A stretch of DNA of 64,000 nt from Comamonadaceae bacterium OS-1 (lineage in GTDB: Bacteria > Pseudomonadota > Gammaproteobacteria > Burkholderiales > Burkholderiaceae_C): NCBI GenBank assembly GCA_027923965.1, contig AP026969.1, positions 4,340,001-4,404,000 on the forward strand. Direction: 5' to 3'. Positions within the stretch are counted from its first letter, which is position 1. Each line of letters opens with the position of its first letter. Below, piece after piece: positions 54,271 to 63,201 of this stretch. Both the position numbers and the translations under genes were made by a program. Under the pieces are notes generated by a model. It did no database searches. It worked only from the letters and a program-made list of their open reading frames with translations, and was not told where the DNA came from.

Positions 54271-55251
54271 ATGACCACTCGACGCAACATTTCCCTCCTG
54301 GCGTGCGCGCTGGGCCTGCTGGCCGCCGCCCTGCCCGCCAGCGCCCAGGGCAGCTATCCCGACCACCCGGTGAAACTGCTGGTGGCACTGCCTGCTGGCG
54401 GCGGGGTGGACATCATTGCGCGCCTGGTCGGCCAGAAGCTGGCAGCCGTCACCGGCCAGCCCTTCGTGGTGGACAACCGGGCCGGAGCCTCTGGCCGCAT
54501 CGGCCTACCGGTGGTGGCCAAGTCCGCACCAGACGGCTACACGCTGATGGCCTCACCCGCCTCGTTCCTGACCACCAACAAAAGCATCTTCAAAGAGCTA
54601 CCGTACGACCCGCAGGCCGATTTCGCACCCATCACCAAGCTGGCCAACCAGTCCATGGTGCTGGTGGTCAAAGACAAGCAGAAGTTCGCCAGCGCAGCGG
54701 CGCTTCTGGCCGCAGCCAAGGCCAAGCCCGGGGGCCTGAACTACGCCAGCTCGGGCGACGGCAGCCCCCAACACCTGGCCGCCCTGATGTTCGAGACCCG
54801 GGCGCAGGTACGCATGACCCACATACCGTACAAGGGCGGCGCGCTGGCCATCACCGACCTGCTGGGTGGCAACGTGGACCTGCTGTTCGCGCCCCTGCCC
54901 GAGGCACTGCCCTACCTCAAGACCGGCAAGCTCACCGCGCTGGCGCTGATGAGCGACAAGCGCTCGGCACTGATCGCCGACGTGCCCACGATGCGCGAAG
55001 CAGGCATCCCCAACATGGTCATGCAGACCTGGATCGGCCTGCTGGCTCCCGCAGGCACGCCGCGCCCGCTCGTGGACCAGCTGAACCGCCAGGTGCACGC
55101 CATCCTGCAGAGCGAGGAGGTGAAGAAACAACTCTATGAAATCGGCATGGACCAGGCCCCCACCACCCCCGAGCAATTCCAGCAAACCATCGCCCAGGAG
55201 ATCGCGCTGCATGCCGAACTGGTGAAGGCTTCGGGGCTGGTGCCGCAATAG
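54271..55251 (+). CDS. Bug/TctC-family periplasmic solute-binding protein
   Basis: A 326-residue exported binding protein: signal peptide ending LPASAQ (about residue 26), YPDHPVKLLVALPAGGGVDIIARLVGQKL, VVDNRAGASGRIGLPVVAKSAPDGYT and KELPYDPQADFAPIT. The ATG at 54271 has GGAG eight bases upstream; an earlier in-frame ATG is less likely. It follows uraD by 35 bp and may bind a ureide or related organic acid. There are no TctAB partners nearby. Confidence 0.9.
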   Translation: MTTRRNISLLACALGLLAAALPASAQGSYPDHPVKLLVALPAGGGVDIIARLVGQKLAAVTGQPFVVDNRAGASGRIGLPVVAKSAPDGYTLMASPASFLTTNKSIFKELPYDPQADFAPITKLANQSMVLVVKDKQKFASAAALLAAAKAKPGGLNYASSGDGSPQHLAALMFETRAQVRMTHIPYKGGALAITDLLGGNVDLLFAPLPEALPYLKTGKLTALALMSDKRSALIADVPTMREAGIPNMVMQTWIGLLAPAGTPRPLVDQLNRQVHAILQSEEVKKQLYEIGMDQAPTTPEQFQQTIAQEIALHAELVKASGLVPQ

Positions 55252-55277
55252 GGGGTAGCAAAGAACTCGGTTCTGTC

Positions 55278-55342
55278 GCGGGGGAAACCGACCCCGGCAC
55301 CAGCGCGACTGCGGCCAGAGCCGCAGACCCAGTTGCTATCGG
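55278..55342 (+). repeat. Direct repeat, second copy (stray RND gene 3' end)
   Basis: It repeats the segments GCGGGGGAAACCG, CCGGCACC, GCAGACC and GCTATCG-AATAAGAGCTG of the RND gene end (51191-51245). A 20-bp stretch (AGCGCGACTGCGGCCAGAGC) is inserted. It is non-coding here and follows the tctC stop. Confidence 0.75.
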
Positions 55343-55392
55343 AATAAGAGCTGGCAATGCAGGTAGGATCAGCACAGGCAGCCTATTTTCCT
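55333..55392 (+). repeat. Dispersed repeat, copy R14 (diverged)
   Basis: TTGCTATCGGAATAAGAGCT, then GGCAATGCAGGTAGGATCAG and CACAGGCAGCCTATTTTCCT. The stem is weakened. It lies between tctC and the phosphatase gene. Confidence 0.7.
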
Positions 55393-55416
55393 CTAGACCT
55401 GAAAGTCATTTCCGCC

Positions 55417-55740
55417 ATGCCCCGCGTACTCTTCATCTGCAGCCGCAACAGATTGCGCAGCCCCACGGCGGAGCAAGTGTTCTCTACCGTCCCGGGCGTG
55501 GAAACCGACTCCGCGGGCTTGGCATCCGACGCAGACTGCCCGCTGAGCGCGGACCAGGTCGAATGGGCTGAACTCATTTTTGTGATGGAGAAACGGCACC
55601 GCACGCAGCTGGCTAAAAGATTCAAGGGTCAGTTATCTGGGAAGAAGGTGGTGTGTCTGGATATTGCGGACAACTACCATTTCATGCAGGCGGAGCTTGT
55701 GGTGTTGTTGGAGAGGCGAGTGGCGGGGCATTTGGGTTAG
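55417..55740 (+). CDS. Low-molecular-weight protein tyrosine phosphatase-like protein
   Basis: A 107-residue protein with the CX5R loop near its N-terminus (C8 to R14 in ICSRNRLRSPTAEQ) and a C-terminal LDIADNYHFMQAEL in which the aspartate may be the general acid. It is shorter than classic LMW-PTPs (about 150) but matches a compact bacterial subgroup. A start upstream at 55357 would place the repeat in the coding region, so the ATG at 55417 is preferred. It is isolated; substrate unknown. Confidence 0.82.
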   Translation: MPRVLFICSRNRLRSPTAEQVFSTVPGVETDSAGLASDADCPLSADQVEWAELIFVMEKRHRTQLAKRFKGQLSGKKVVCLDIADNYHFMQAELVVLLERRVAGHLG

Positions 55741-56052
55741 GTACATTTGCAATGCCGGAACCTAGCATTTTTAGGCGGCTTTTCACCGGCTGCTGTAGGC
55801 TGATCTGAGTCATTCACAGTTCTGGTCCTGAGCGACGGCTCTCGCCAACACCGGTCACCTTGTACCGCTGACTTTGCGGACAGGCGCCCGTTGGAAGTCC
55901 GGCGTTTATCGTCCTGCTGCAACTGCTGTTACCCGGCATATCCAGTAGCCCTGCAGCGCGTGATCTCGCGCAACCTGCGCTCGTTCTTGACGCAGTCCCG
56001 CGACTTCGTACACGCGCAGGTCTGAACCGTGGCTCAAGAATAAGGAATAGGC
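55741..56052. other. 312-bp intergenic stretch without recognised gene
   Basis: No convincing ORF, tRNA or repeat copy is seen. It includes a small inverted segment, GCCGG..CCGGC, around 55754-55790. The base composition becomes mixed, approaching the AT-richer HEPN gene. It may be a scar of insertion or the promoter region of that gene. Confidence 0.4.
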
Positions 56053-57276
56053 GTGAAAGCCAGAAAGTCGATCGCTGTACCGGAACTGCCTGCAAATATG
56101 AGCGACATGGCACGAGCGGCACTCCTAGAGCTGGAGCCCGCCGGGCCTCCGCGTTCGCCTGAGGAAGGACGCGGGCTGATGTTGTCGGCGCGAACGGAGG
56201 CCGGTCGAGGCCTTCCGCCCTACTACCTTGTCTATTTTCTTCTCGTTGATCTACTCAAGTTCCCGAGTCTTGGTCAATGGGAAAAGACCGCGTGGACGGT
56301 ACCCGTCAGGTTCCGCGGTCGCCTGTACGGCATAGAGCATCGAAAGATGGGGCTCGGCGTCTTCGAACCCAATCTCGACCCCAACGCGAGAATGAGCGGT
56401 CGGCCAAGTCAGCAAGGCGAGAAGGACGCGACCGCTATTGTCGAAGCGATCAAGAAGGCCGTCTCAGTTGCGGCCCCATACTTCCAGTGGCGTGCACAGC
56501 AAGCAATTGCGACATCTGATCTGAACGTCGTCAACAAAAACTCTGATCTGTTCGAACGCTACGAGTATTTTCGCGACCAGTTCAACGCACAGGTCGTTGA
56601 AAGCAAAGAGCTGGAAAGTAAGGCGAAGGACAGAGGAAGCGAATCCCCTGGGACGTTCAACTTCGAGCTCATCTCATCGTGGTTGTCGGTTAACAAGCAA
56701 GTAAACTGGTATGCGCTGGCTGCCATCGAAGCTTTCTTCAGTTGGACCGAGCACGCGTTTATCCATCTCGCGATACTTCAGGGAAAGCTGACCGTGGGTA
56801 CGCAAGTTGCGGAGCTCGCCGAGGACAACTGGAATGCGAAATTCAAGGCCGCACTCGACATCTCGAATAAAGACACCAAAGCGCACTACGACAAGCTCTT
56901 GGATCTTCGTGCACAGGTAAGGAACTTCGTGGCTCACGGGGCGTTTGGCAAAGAGGGCCAAGCGTTTCGTTTCCACTCGGGTGCGGGCTCCGTCTCCGTT
57001 CTGCTGACCAACGACCGAGACCATCAAGTTAGCTTCACAGGTCGCGTCGCCTTCGATGAGGCGTCGGCGATAACGGAGATCGGTTCGTTTCTTGACCACC
57101 TATGGGCGGGAGCACTGGCGCCCGCAAGGCACTATCTCTTCAGTGTCCTTCCAAGCATTCTGTCGTACGCGACTGATGGTACCTACGCACGCGCTATGCA
57201 GTCCGAGGAGGACATGCTCAGTTTCGTCGAAGGCCTGACTCATCAGTTCGAGCAGGCTGCGGACATGGCTTGGTAG
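56053..57276 (+). CDS. HEPN-like protein of unknown function
   Basis: A 407-residue cytosolic protein, visibly AT-richer and with different codon use from its neighbours. It starts at a GTG with AAGGA six bases upstream. The C-terminal half is helical and contains R290-NFVA-H295, the Rx4-6H motif of HEPN ribonucleases, after a helix YALAAIEAFFSWTEHAFIHLA. The N-terminal half is unassigned. HEPN proteins are often toxins, tRNA or mRNA nucleases, or defence effectors. The rloAB pair downstream makes a defence role plausible, but there is no overall match I can name. Confidence 0.6.
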   Translation: MKARKSIAVPELPANMSDMARAALLELEPAGPPRSPEEGRGLMLSARTEAGRGLPPYYLVYFLLVDLLKFPSLGQWEKTAWTVPVRFRGRLYGIEHRKMGLGVFEPNLDPNARMSGRPSQQGEKDATAIVEAIKKAVSVAAPYFQWRAQQAIATSDLNVVNKNSDLFERYEYFRDQFNAQVVESKELESKAKDRGSESPGTFNFELISSWLSVNKQVNWYALAAIEAFFSWTEHAFIHLAILQGKLTVGTQVAELAEDNWNAKFKAALDISNKDTKAHYDKLLDLRAQVRNFVAHGAFGKEGQAFRFHSGAGSVSVLLTNDRDHQVSFTGRVAFDEASAITEIGSFLDHLWAGALAPARHYLFSVLPSILSYATDGTYARAMQSEEDMLSFVEGLTHQFEQAADMAW

Positions 57277-57575
57277 GCTACGAAGATGCAGAAACGGACG
57301 GTAGTACCGGCGCAAGAGACCATCAAGATGCCTACGCCATAGGGCGGCTTGAGCATGTTGGCCCATTGATTTCGCGAACAGAGATATTTGCTTGACCTCG
57401 ACGGCTGGCGTCCGCTTTGCAGCGTCATCGGCCGGTCGCCCGAACAACTGGAAGACCGCAATCGCTGCAGAGCGGAACTTGGCATCACGGCACTCAGTTT
57501 GCCGAAAGCACTAGCGATGCCAATCTCCATCGCCTACCTGACGCACCGGTTCCAACGCTTGTCGGGCATGGAGCA

Positions 57576-57674
57576 CAAGGCGCCGCATACGAAGTGTCGA
57601 GTGGATTGGAGGCAGTTGCTATATTTAGAGTAGCTTGTTACGCCCATGGGATAAGCGTTAGAGGCCGATTTTTC
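57576..57674 (+). repeat. Direct repeat flanking rloAB, left copy (with repeat copy R15)
   Basis: CAAGG.GCCGCAT is followed by a diverged stretch, then AGGCAGTTGCTATATTTA and the body GTAGCTTGTTACGCCCATGG, GATAAGCGTTAGAGGCCGAT, TTTTC. The same order, including the about 40 bp before the repeat proper, recurs at 59828-59930 after rloB. Confidence 0.7.
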
Positions 57675-57775
57675 ATCCAAACCCAAAATGCGACTCCTTT
57701 CATACCCCACGTTCTCTTCATCAGCAGGCCTTATCTGCTTTTCCACATCAAAAATCCGATGCAGATATAAATAAG

Positions 57776-57803
57776 TTCACTATTTGCTTCGATAGGTCAT
57801 AAT
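57776..57803 (+). promoter_or_regulatory. Possible sigma-70 promoter of rloAB
   Basis: TTCACT (57776-57781) and CATAAT (57798-57803) are spaced 16 bp apart, in an AT-rich stretch about 35 bp upstream of the rloA ATG. Identified by eye only. Confidence 0.35.
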
Positions 57804-57838
57804 TTCAGTATATTTTTACTCCCACCTGGATAAACACA

Positions 57839-59110
57839 ATGCTGGTCGAGTTCCGCACCAAGAACTTCCGTAGCCTGCGCGACGAGCAGGTGCTCAGTCT
57901 GGTGGCGTCCACGGACAAGACCTTGCTGGACACCCATGCCTTGGGTACCGGGCTGAAGGCGGCCCCGCACGTACTCAAGAGCGCGGTGGTGTACGGTGCC
58001 AACGCCAGTGGCAAGTCCAACCTCGTCAAGGCGCTGCAATTCATGCGTGGTGTGGTGCTGCAGTCGGCCGCGCTGCAGCCGGGGCAGACCTTTGACCGAC
58101 TCCAGCCCTTCAAGCTGGATGCCACATCGGGCAGCCAACCCACGGCGTTCGAAGTCACCTTCGTCCTGGGCGGTGTGCGTTACCAGTATGGGTTTGCCAT
58201 GGATGCGCAGCGCATCGTGGGCGAGCAACTTTTGGTCTACAAGGCATTCAAGCCGCAACGCTGGTTTGAGCGCCACTTCGATGCCGAAAGTGGCAAGGAT
58301 GTGTACGAATTTGGCTCGGGCCTGAAGGGTGCCAAGAACCTGTGGGAGGGTGCGACACGGCCCAATGCCTTGTTCCTGGCGGTGGCCGTGCAGCTCAACA
58401 GCGAGGCGTTGCGCCCGGTGTATGACTGGTTCGCCAACCGGCTTGTCATCTTTAACGAGCAAACGCCTTTGTCTCCGCAGTTCTCGGTACACATGCTCAA
58501 GCAGGAGGCACAGCGCAAAGCGATTTGCGCGTTTTTGCAGGCGGCGGATACCAGCATTGCCGACATTGAAGTGGCCACCCAGCAGGCCATGGTGCACACC
58601 ATCAATTTTGACCTTGCCACCGGCAAACGCGAGGAGACAGCCGGTGAGCAGGCGGTGGAGGAAGTGAGGTTTCACCATGTCACCGAGCAGGGCAAGGCGG
58701 TATTCGACCTGGCGGACGAATCCAGTGGTACCCGCAACCTCTTGTTCCTCACCGGGCCCATCCTGGACATCCTCAACAAGGGGCTGACGCTGGTGGTGGA
58801 CGAGCTCGACACCAGCCTACACACGCTGCTGGTGCAGGCGCTGGTGCGCTTGTTTCACCGGCCTGAGGTCAACACCGGCGGCGCACAGCTGGTCTTTACC
58901 ACGCACGACACCTCGCTGCTCGATGCCTACGGCCTGTTCCGGCGCGACCAGATCTGGTTTATGGAAAAGCGCCCGGACCAAAGCTCGTCGCTGTACCCGC
59001 TGCTCGACTTCAGCCCGCGCAAGAATGAAGCGCTGGAGCGCGGCTATTTGCAAGGGCGCTACGGTGCGCTGCCGCTCTTGCGCAACCAGGCTTTGGGGGT
59101 GCCGGGCTGA
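57839..59110 (+). CDS. RloA-type AAA ATPase (AbiLi-like)
   Basis: A 423-residue ATPase of the AAA_15/21 (SMC/OLD-like) group. The N-terminus LVEFRTKNFRSLRDEQVLSL is typical. Walker A is GANASGKS (residues 53-60), Walker B LVVDELDTSLH (near 318), with TTHDTSLLD (near 345) as the switch region. Such ATPases pair with RloB-like Toprim proteins in RloAB/AbiL anti-phage systems, where the ATPase is thought to sense infection and the partner to damage RNA or DNA. Its stop overlaps the rloB start by one base. Confidence 0.85.
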   Translation: MLVEFRTKNFRSLRDEQVLSLVASTDKTLLDTHALGTGLKAAPHVLKSAVVYGANASGKSNLVKALQFMRGVVLQSAALQPGQTFDRLQPFKLDATSGSQPTAFEVTFVLGGVRYQYGFAMDAQRIVGEQLLVYKAFKPQRWFERHFDAESGKDVYEFGSGLKGAKNLWEGATRPNALFLAVAVQLNSEALRPVYDWFANRLVIFNEQTPLSPQFSVHMLKQEAQRKAICAFLQAADTSIADIEVATQQAMVHTINFDLATGKREETAGEQAVEEVRFHHVTEQGKAVFDLADESSGTRNLLFLTGPILDILNKGLTLVVDELDTSLHTLLVQALVRLFHRPEVNTGGAQLVFTTHDTSLLDAYGLFRRDQIWFMEKRPDQSSSLYPLLDFSPRKNEALERGYLQGRYGALPLLRNQALGVPG

Positions 59111-59784
59111 TGGGGCGCGACAACCAGGCCAAAGACCGGCAGTTGCGCCGCAAGGCAAGCAAGGAGGCGCAGCGTGCCAGTTACGCCCGCATCCTGGTCG
59201 TGACCGAGGGCAGCAAGACCGAGCCGCTGTATCTGGAGGAGATCCGCGCCGCGCACCATCTGCATTCCGCCAATGTGGAAGTCCAGCCGGGTCAGCTGGG
59301 CACCGCGCCCATCCAGGTGGTGCGTTATGCCCAGCAACTGTTTGAAGTAGGTGATCTGCGCAAAGGCATTCGCGCCAAAAGCTTCGACCAGGTCTATGCC
59401 GTGTTTGACCGCGACGACCACGACAGCTATTTCAACGCCCTGGATGTGGCAAAGGCGCTGGATGGCAAGCTGCGCAATGACGAGAGGCAGCCGGTTGGCT
59501 TCAAGGCCGTCGCGTCCATTCCCAGCTTCGAGCTATGGTTGTTGTTGCACTACGAGGATGTTCAAGCGCCGATGCACCGTGATGCGGTGATGGACCGTTT
59601 GAAGCAGCACATCCCCGGCTATGACAAAGGTGCAGGCGGCGCGTTTGCGATCACCCGCAACCGGCTGGACACGGCGACACAGCGGGCGCAAGCGCTGGCG
59701 GTCAAGTTCGATGCCTACAGCGACCCCGAGCCCTTCACCGCACTGCACGAACTGGTCACGCTGCTGACCACGCTACGCGCCTGA
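59110..59784 (+). CDS. RloB-type Toprim-like protein (AbiLii-like)
   Basis: A 224-residue protein with the RloB signature: ILVVTEGSKTEPLYLEEI (Glu33 of the Toprim fold), AVFDRDDHDS (D100, D102 and D103 as metal ligands) and the conserved SIPSFELWLLLHYED. RloB-family proteins are predicted Toprim nucleases. Together with the ATPase (1-bp overlap) it forms a two-gene system. Both genes are less GC-rich than the amylosucrase next door. Confidence 0.88.
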   Translation: MGRDNQAKDRQLRRKASKEAQRASYARILVVTEGSKTEPLYLEEIRAAHHLHSANVEVQPGQLGTAPIQVVRYAQQLFEVGDLRKGIRAKSFDQVYAVFDRDDHDSYFNALDVAKALDGKLRNDERQPVGFKAVASIPSFELWLLLHYEDVQAPMHRDAVMDRLKQHIPGYDKGAGGAFAITRNRLDTATQRAQALAVKFDAYSDPEPFTALHELVTLLTTLRA

Positions 59785-59827
59785 ATAGGTTCGATCACAG
59801 GGAACACGGACTCCAACGCACGGTGGG

Positions 59828-59930
59828 CAAGGTGCCGCATGGCGAGTGCGAGGCGAGATGCAGGCAGTTGCTATATTTATAGCAGCTACTTACGCCCTCG
59901 GGATCAGCACAAGAGCCTGATTTTTCTTAA
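59828..59930 (+). repeat. Direct repeat flanking rloAB, right copy (with repeat copy R16)
   Basis: CAAGGTGCCGCAT, a diverged stretch, AGGCAGTTGCTATATTTA, then TAGCAGCTACTTACGCCCTC, GGGATCAGCACAAGAGCCTG and ATTTTTC. It is the counterpart of 57576-57674. The repeat body should terminate rloB. Confidence 0.7.
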
Positions 59931-60069
59931 ATTTTGAACCGCAGTACTGGTGTTTTCCCTGTGCCCGCAGCAGGCCATTCCAGCTTCAAATCCCTCTGCT
60001 TCAAAGCGCTTTGAACGGCGGGTTCCCGTACACTCGCCGCTGCCCATTTACCCACCCACTGGCCGCACC

Positions 60070-61977
60070 ATGCTTTCCGTCGCACACCAAACCCAACTCG
60101 CCCACCAGCACGTCGTCGCCGCCCTCAAAGCCCGCCCCGAGGCCAAGGCGGCGCGCAAGGCGTGGAACGCATTTGCGGCCCGACTGGACGCACACTTCCC
60201 GCAATTGGTGAAAGAGCTGGCCCCGCTGTACGGCGCGCGGCCCGACTTTCTGGACTTTTTGGTGGACCTGCTGTCCAAGGCCTTCGATGCCTGGAACGCC
60301 CGCCCGGCCGATCTTCAGGCGCTGGACGTGCAGCGCGAGAAAAACCCGCGCTGGTTCCAGTCGCAAAAAATGCTGGGCGGCGTGTGCTACGTGGACCTGT
60401 ATGCGGGCAACCTGAAGGGCCTGCAGAAGCAGATTCCCTACTTCAAGGAGCTGGGGCTGACGTATCTGCACCTGATGCCGCTGTTTAAATGCCCCGACGG
60501 CAACAGCGACGGCGGCTACGCGGTCAGCAGCTACCGCGAGGTGAACCCGGCCCTGGGCAAGATGGAAGACCTGCAGAACCTGGCCGCCGCGCTGCGCGCC
60601 GAGGGCATCAGCCTGGTGCTGGACTTCATCTTCAACCACACCTCGGACGAGCACGCCTGGGCCACGGGTGCAGTGGCGGGCGACCCGCAGTACGCCGACT
60701 TCTACTACCTGTTCCCCGACCGCACGCTGCCCGACGCGTACGACAAGACCGTGCGCGAGATCTTCCCCGACCAGCACCCCGGCGCGTTTTCGCAACTGCC
60801 CGATGGCCGCTGGGTCTGGACCACCTTCAACAGCTTCCAGTGGGACCTGAACTACAGCAACCCGGCGGTGTTTACCGCCATGGCGGGCGAGATGCTGGCG
60901 ATTGCCAACCTGGGCACCGAGATCTTGCGCATGGACGCGGTGGCTTTTGTGTGGAAGCGCCTGGGCACGGTGTGCGAGAACCTGCCCGAGGCGCACACGG
61001 TGATCCGCGCGTTCAGCGCCCTGGTGCGCATTGCCGCGCCCAGCATGCTGTTCAAGAGCGAGGCCATCGTGCACCCGGACGATGTGGTCAAGTACATCTC
61101 GCCCGAGGAATGCCAACTCTCGTACAACCCGCTGCAGATGGCCTTGCTGTGGAACAGCCTGGCCACGCGCGAGGTGAATTTGCTGCAGCAGGCCCTGGAA
61201 CAGCGCCACAACCTCGACCCCGACACGGCTTGGGTCAACTACGTGCGCAGCCACGACGACATTGGCTGGACCTTTGCCGACGAAGATGCCATCCAGCTGG
61301 GCATCCACGGCTTTCCGCACCGGCAGTTTTTGAACCGCTTTTATGTGAACCGCTTCGAGGGCAGCTTTGCCCGCGGCGTGCCGTTCCAGGACAACCCCGC
61401 CACCGGCGACTGCCGCATCAGCGGCACCTGCGCGTCGCTGACGGGCATTGAGCAAGGCGACCCGCTGGCCCCGGCGCGCATTTTGCTGCTGCACAGCGTG
61501 GCCCTGAGCACCGGCGGCATGCCGCTGATCTACCTGGGCGACGAGGTCGGCACGCCCAACGATGCCAGCTACCTGAACGACCCCGCCAAGGCCGGCGACA
61601 GCCGCTGGGTGCACCGCCCGGCCCGCGTGCCCGCCCTGTACAGCCAGCGGAATAAAAAGAACAGCGTGCCCGGCCAGATCTACCAGGGCCTGCGCCGCAT
61701 GGTGCAGGTGCGCACGTCGCTGGAAGAGTTTGCCGGGGGCCAGCTCACCGGCTTTCGGGCTGGCAACCCCAGCGTGCTGGGCTATCTGCGCGGTGTGCCG
61801 GGTGCGCATGTGCTGGCGCTGGCCAACTTCAGCGAGCACCCGCAAACCTGCCCGGCCATCGTCTTCAGCGCCCAGCCCGAGAGCGCGGTGGACCTGCTGA
61901 CCGGCGAGGCGCGCAACCTGCACGCCGGGCTGACGCTGGCACCGTATGAGGTGCTGTGGCTGGATTGCCGCGCTTAA
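60070..61977 (+). CDS. Amylosucrase
   Basis: A 635-residue GH13 enzyme that builds an alpha-1,4-glucan from sucrose, releasing fructose. The length equals that of Neisseria polysaccharea amylosucrase (636). Catalytic sites are [10 protein letters not shown] (nucleophile Asp), FKSEAIV (acid Glu) and [11 protein letters not shown] (transition-state Asp); [16 protein letters not shown] marks the early barrel. There is no signal peptide, so it acts in the cytosol. The chosen ATG ([14 protein letters not shown]) fits the family N-terminus better than the longer frame from 59950. Its stop shares TTAA with the convergent GT2 stop. Confidence 0.93.
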   Translation: MLSVAHQTQLAHQHVVAALKARPEAKAARKAWNAFAARLDAHFPQLVKELAPLYGARPDFLDFLVDLLSKAFDAWNARPADLQALDVQREKNPRWFQSQKMLGGVCYVDLYAGNLKGLQKQIPYFKELGLTYLHLMPLFKCPDGNSDGGYAVSSYREVNPALGKMEDLQNLAAALRAEGISLVLDFIFNHTSDEHAWATGAVAGDPQYADFYYLFPDRTLPDAYDKTVREIFPDQHPGAFSQLPDGRWVWTTFNSFQWDLNYSNPAVFTAMAGEMLAIANLGTEILRMDAVAFVWKRLGTVCENLPEAHTVIRAFSALVRIAAPSMLFKSEAIVHPDDVVKYISPEECQLSYNPLQMALLWNSLATREVNLLQQALEQRHNLDPDTAWVNYVRSHDDIGWTFADEDAIQLGIHGFPHRQFLNRFYVNRFEGSFARGVPFQDNPATGDCRISGTCASLTGIEQGDPLAPARILLLHSVALSTGGMPLIYLGDEVGTPNDASYLNDPAKAGDSRWVHRPARVPALYSQRNKKNSVPGQIYQGLRRMVQVRTSLEEFAGGQLTGFRAGNPSVLGYLRGVPGAHVLALANFSEHPQTCPAIVFSAQPESAVDLLTGEARNLHAGLTLAPYEVLWLDCRA

Positions 61978-62966
61978 GAGCGCTTCAACAGACTGCGGGC
62001 GATGTGCTTGGGGTGCACCACCCGCAGCGCGCCGCCCCAGCCGGATAGCTGGCGGATGAAAGCCAGCCCCTCGCGGTATTCGCGCCAGCCTTTCTGGCAG
62101 CACAGGTACATGTAGTCTTTGGCGCAGGCCTGCATTTCTGCCAGGCAGGCGGCCCGGTTGGCCGGGCTCAGGCGCAGGGCCGGGTTGTCGCGCACCATCT
62201 GGATGGCCCGCAGGCCGTTGGCGGCATTGCGCTGGGCGTTTTTAATCTGCGAGGCGTTGTCGTCGTGCCAGCGGTAGCGGGTAATGGATTCGCTGGTGTA
62301 GACAAAGTCGCCCAGCAAGACCAGGCGCACCAGAAACTCGCGGTCTTCGGCCGTGCCCAGGCTTTCGTTGAACACGCCCACGGTGTCGATGGCCGAGCGC
62401 GCCACCACCAGGCTGGAGGGCTTGATGAAGTTGCCCTTGACCAGCCGGGGAAAGATGGTGGAGTCGATGCGGTAGCAGGCGGTGCCCGCAATCGGCGCGC
62501 CGTATTTTTTGGACGGATTGCCCCAGAAGTCGTCGTACAGGCGCTCATTGGGCACGTCGCCCGCAAACAAGCGGCCCGCTCCGTAGGCCGCAATGGCCGA
62601 GGGCACCAGGGCCAGCGCCGCCACCAATGTTTCGAGGTGGAACGGCTCCCAGATGTCGTCGGCATCCAAGAACGCAATCCAGTCGCCCGTGGCCAGGCGG
62701 ATGCCCTGGTTGCGGGTGGCCGAGATGCCGCTGTTGGCCTGGTCGTGCAGGCACACGCTGAAAGGGGCATTGTGCTGCGCCACCCAGTCGCGGATCACCT
62801 GGCTGGTGGCATCCTTGGAGCCGTCGTTGACCACCACCACCTGCACGGGTAGCAGGGTCTGCCGGGCAATGCCGTCCAGGGCATCGGTGATGAAACCAGC
62901 GGCGTTGTAGGCCGGTATCACCACCGATATCTGGGGGGCGGCGGATGAAACTGTTGTTTCGGGCAT
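61974..62966 (-). CDS. Family 2 glycosyltransferase
   Basis: A 330-residue GT-A glycosyltransferase: [18 protein letters not shown] at the N-terminus, [15 protein letters not shown], and the metal-binding [18 protein letters not shown]. The C-terminal part (about 200-330) is typical of polysaccharide or glycoprotein transferases. It is read toward amylosucrase and divergent from the GT10 gene. It probably adds a sugar to a surface polysaccharide; donor unknown. Confidence 0.9.
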   Translation of the reverse strand: MPETTVSSAAPQISVVIPAYNAAGFITDALDGIARQTLLPVQVVVVNDGSKDATSQVIRDWVAQHNAPFSVCLHDQANSGISATRNQGIRLATGDWIAFLDADDIWEPFHLETLVAALALVPSAIAAYGAGRLFAGDVPNERLYDDFWGNPSKKYGAPIAGTACYRIDSTIFPRLVKGNFIKPSSLVVARSAIDTVGVFNESLGTAEDREFLVRLVLLGDFVYTSESITRYRWHDDNASQIKNAQRNAANGLRAIQMVRDNPALRLSPANRAACLAEMQACAKDYMYLCCQKGWREYREGLAFIRQLSGWGGALRVVHPKHIARSLLKRS

Positions 62967-63201
62967 CAATTTCTTTCTCAAGACAAGGGCAAAAGCAGCG
63001 TTGGGGATGATAGTCCCGGCCAAACGCCAAATCTGCCACAGTTCTTGGCACCTGCGGCTGCGCCATCCCCTAAACTCGTTAGCTACCCTGCCAACGGCCA
63101 TTGCCGGATTTTACTCCCCCTTATTGCCTAAACTAAACCCAATTAGGCTAAGATATGGAAACCCAAATAAACCGCAATCATCTTATTTTTTTAAGAGAAA
63201 A

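Larger units (their letters stand above)
57277..57838. other. 562-bp region between the HEPN gene and rloA
   Basis: No ORF here has convincing protein features; several short frames on both strands were read and not recognised. It contains the direct repeat that also occurs after rloB (57576-57674), including dispersed repeat copy R15, then an AT-rich promoter-like stretch before rloA. Confidence 0.5.

Noticed and set aside
57277..57575. Possible gene remnant between the HEPN gene and the left repeat
   Set aside because: Short frames on both strands were read, but none shows a recognisable motif, start site or ribosome-binding site.
45286..59930. Regularly recurring repeat considered as a CRISPR array
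   Set aside because: Copies are kilobases apart, in both orientations, with genes between and no cas genes.
60001..62103. 700-codon open frame on the minus strand opposite amylosucrase
   Set aside because: Composition typical of an antisense frame; the plus strand carries all GH13 catalytic motifs.
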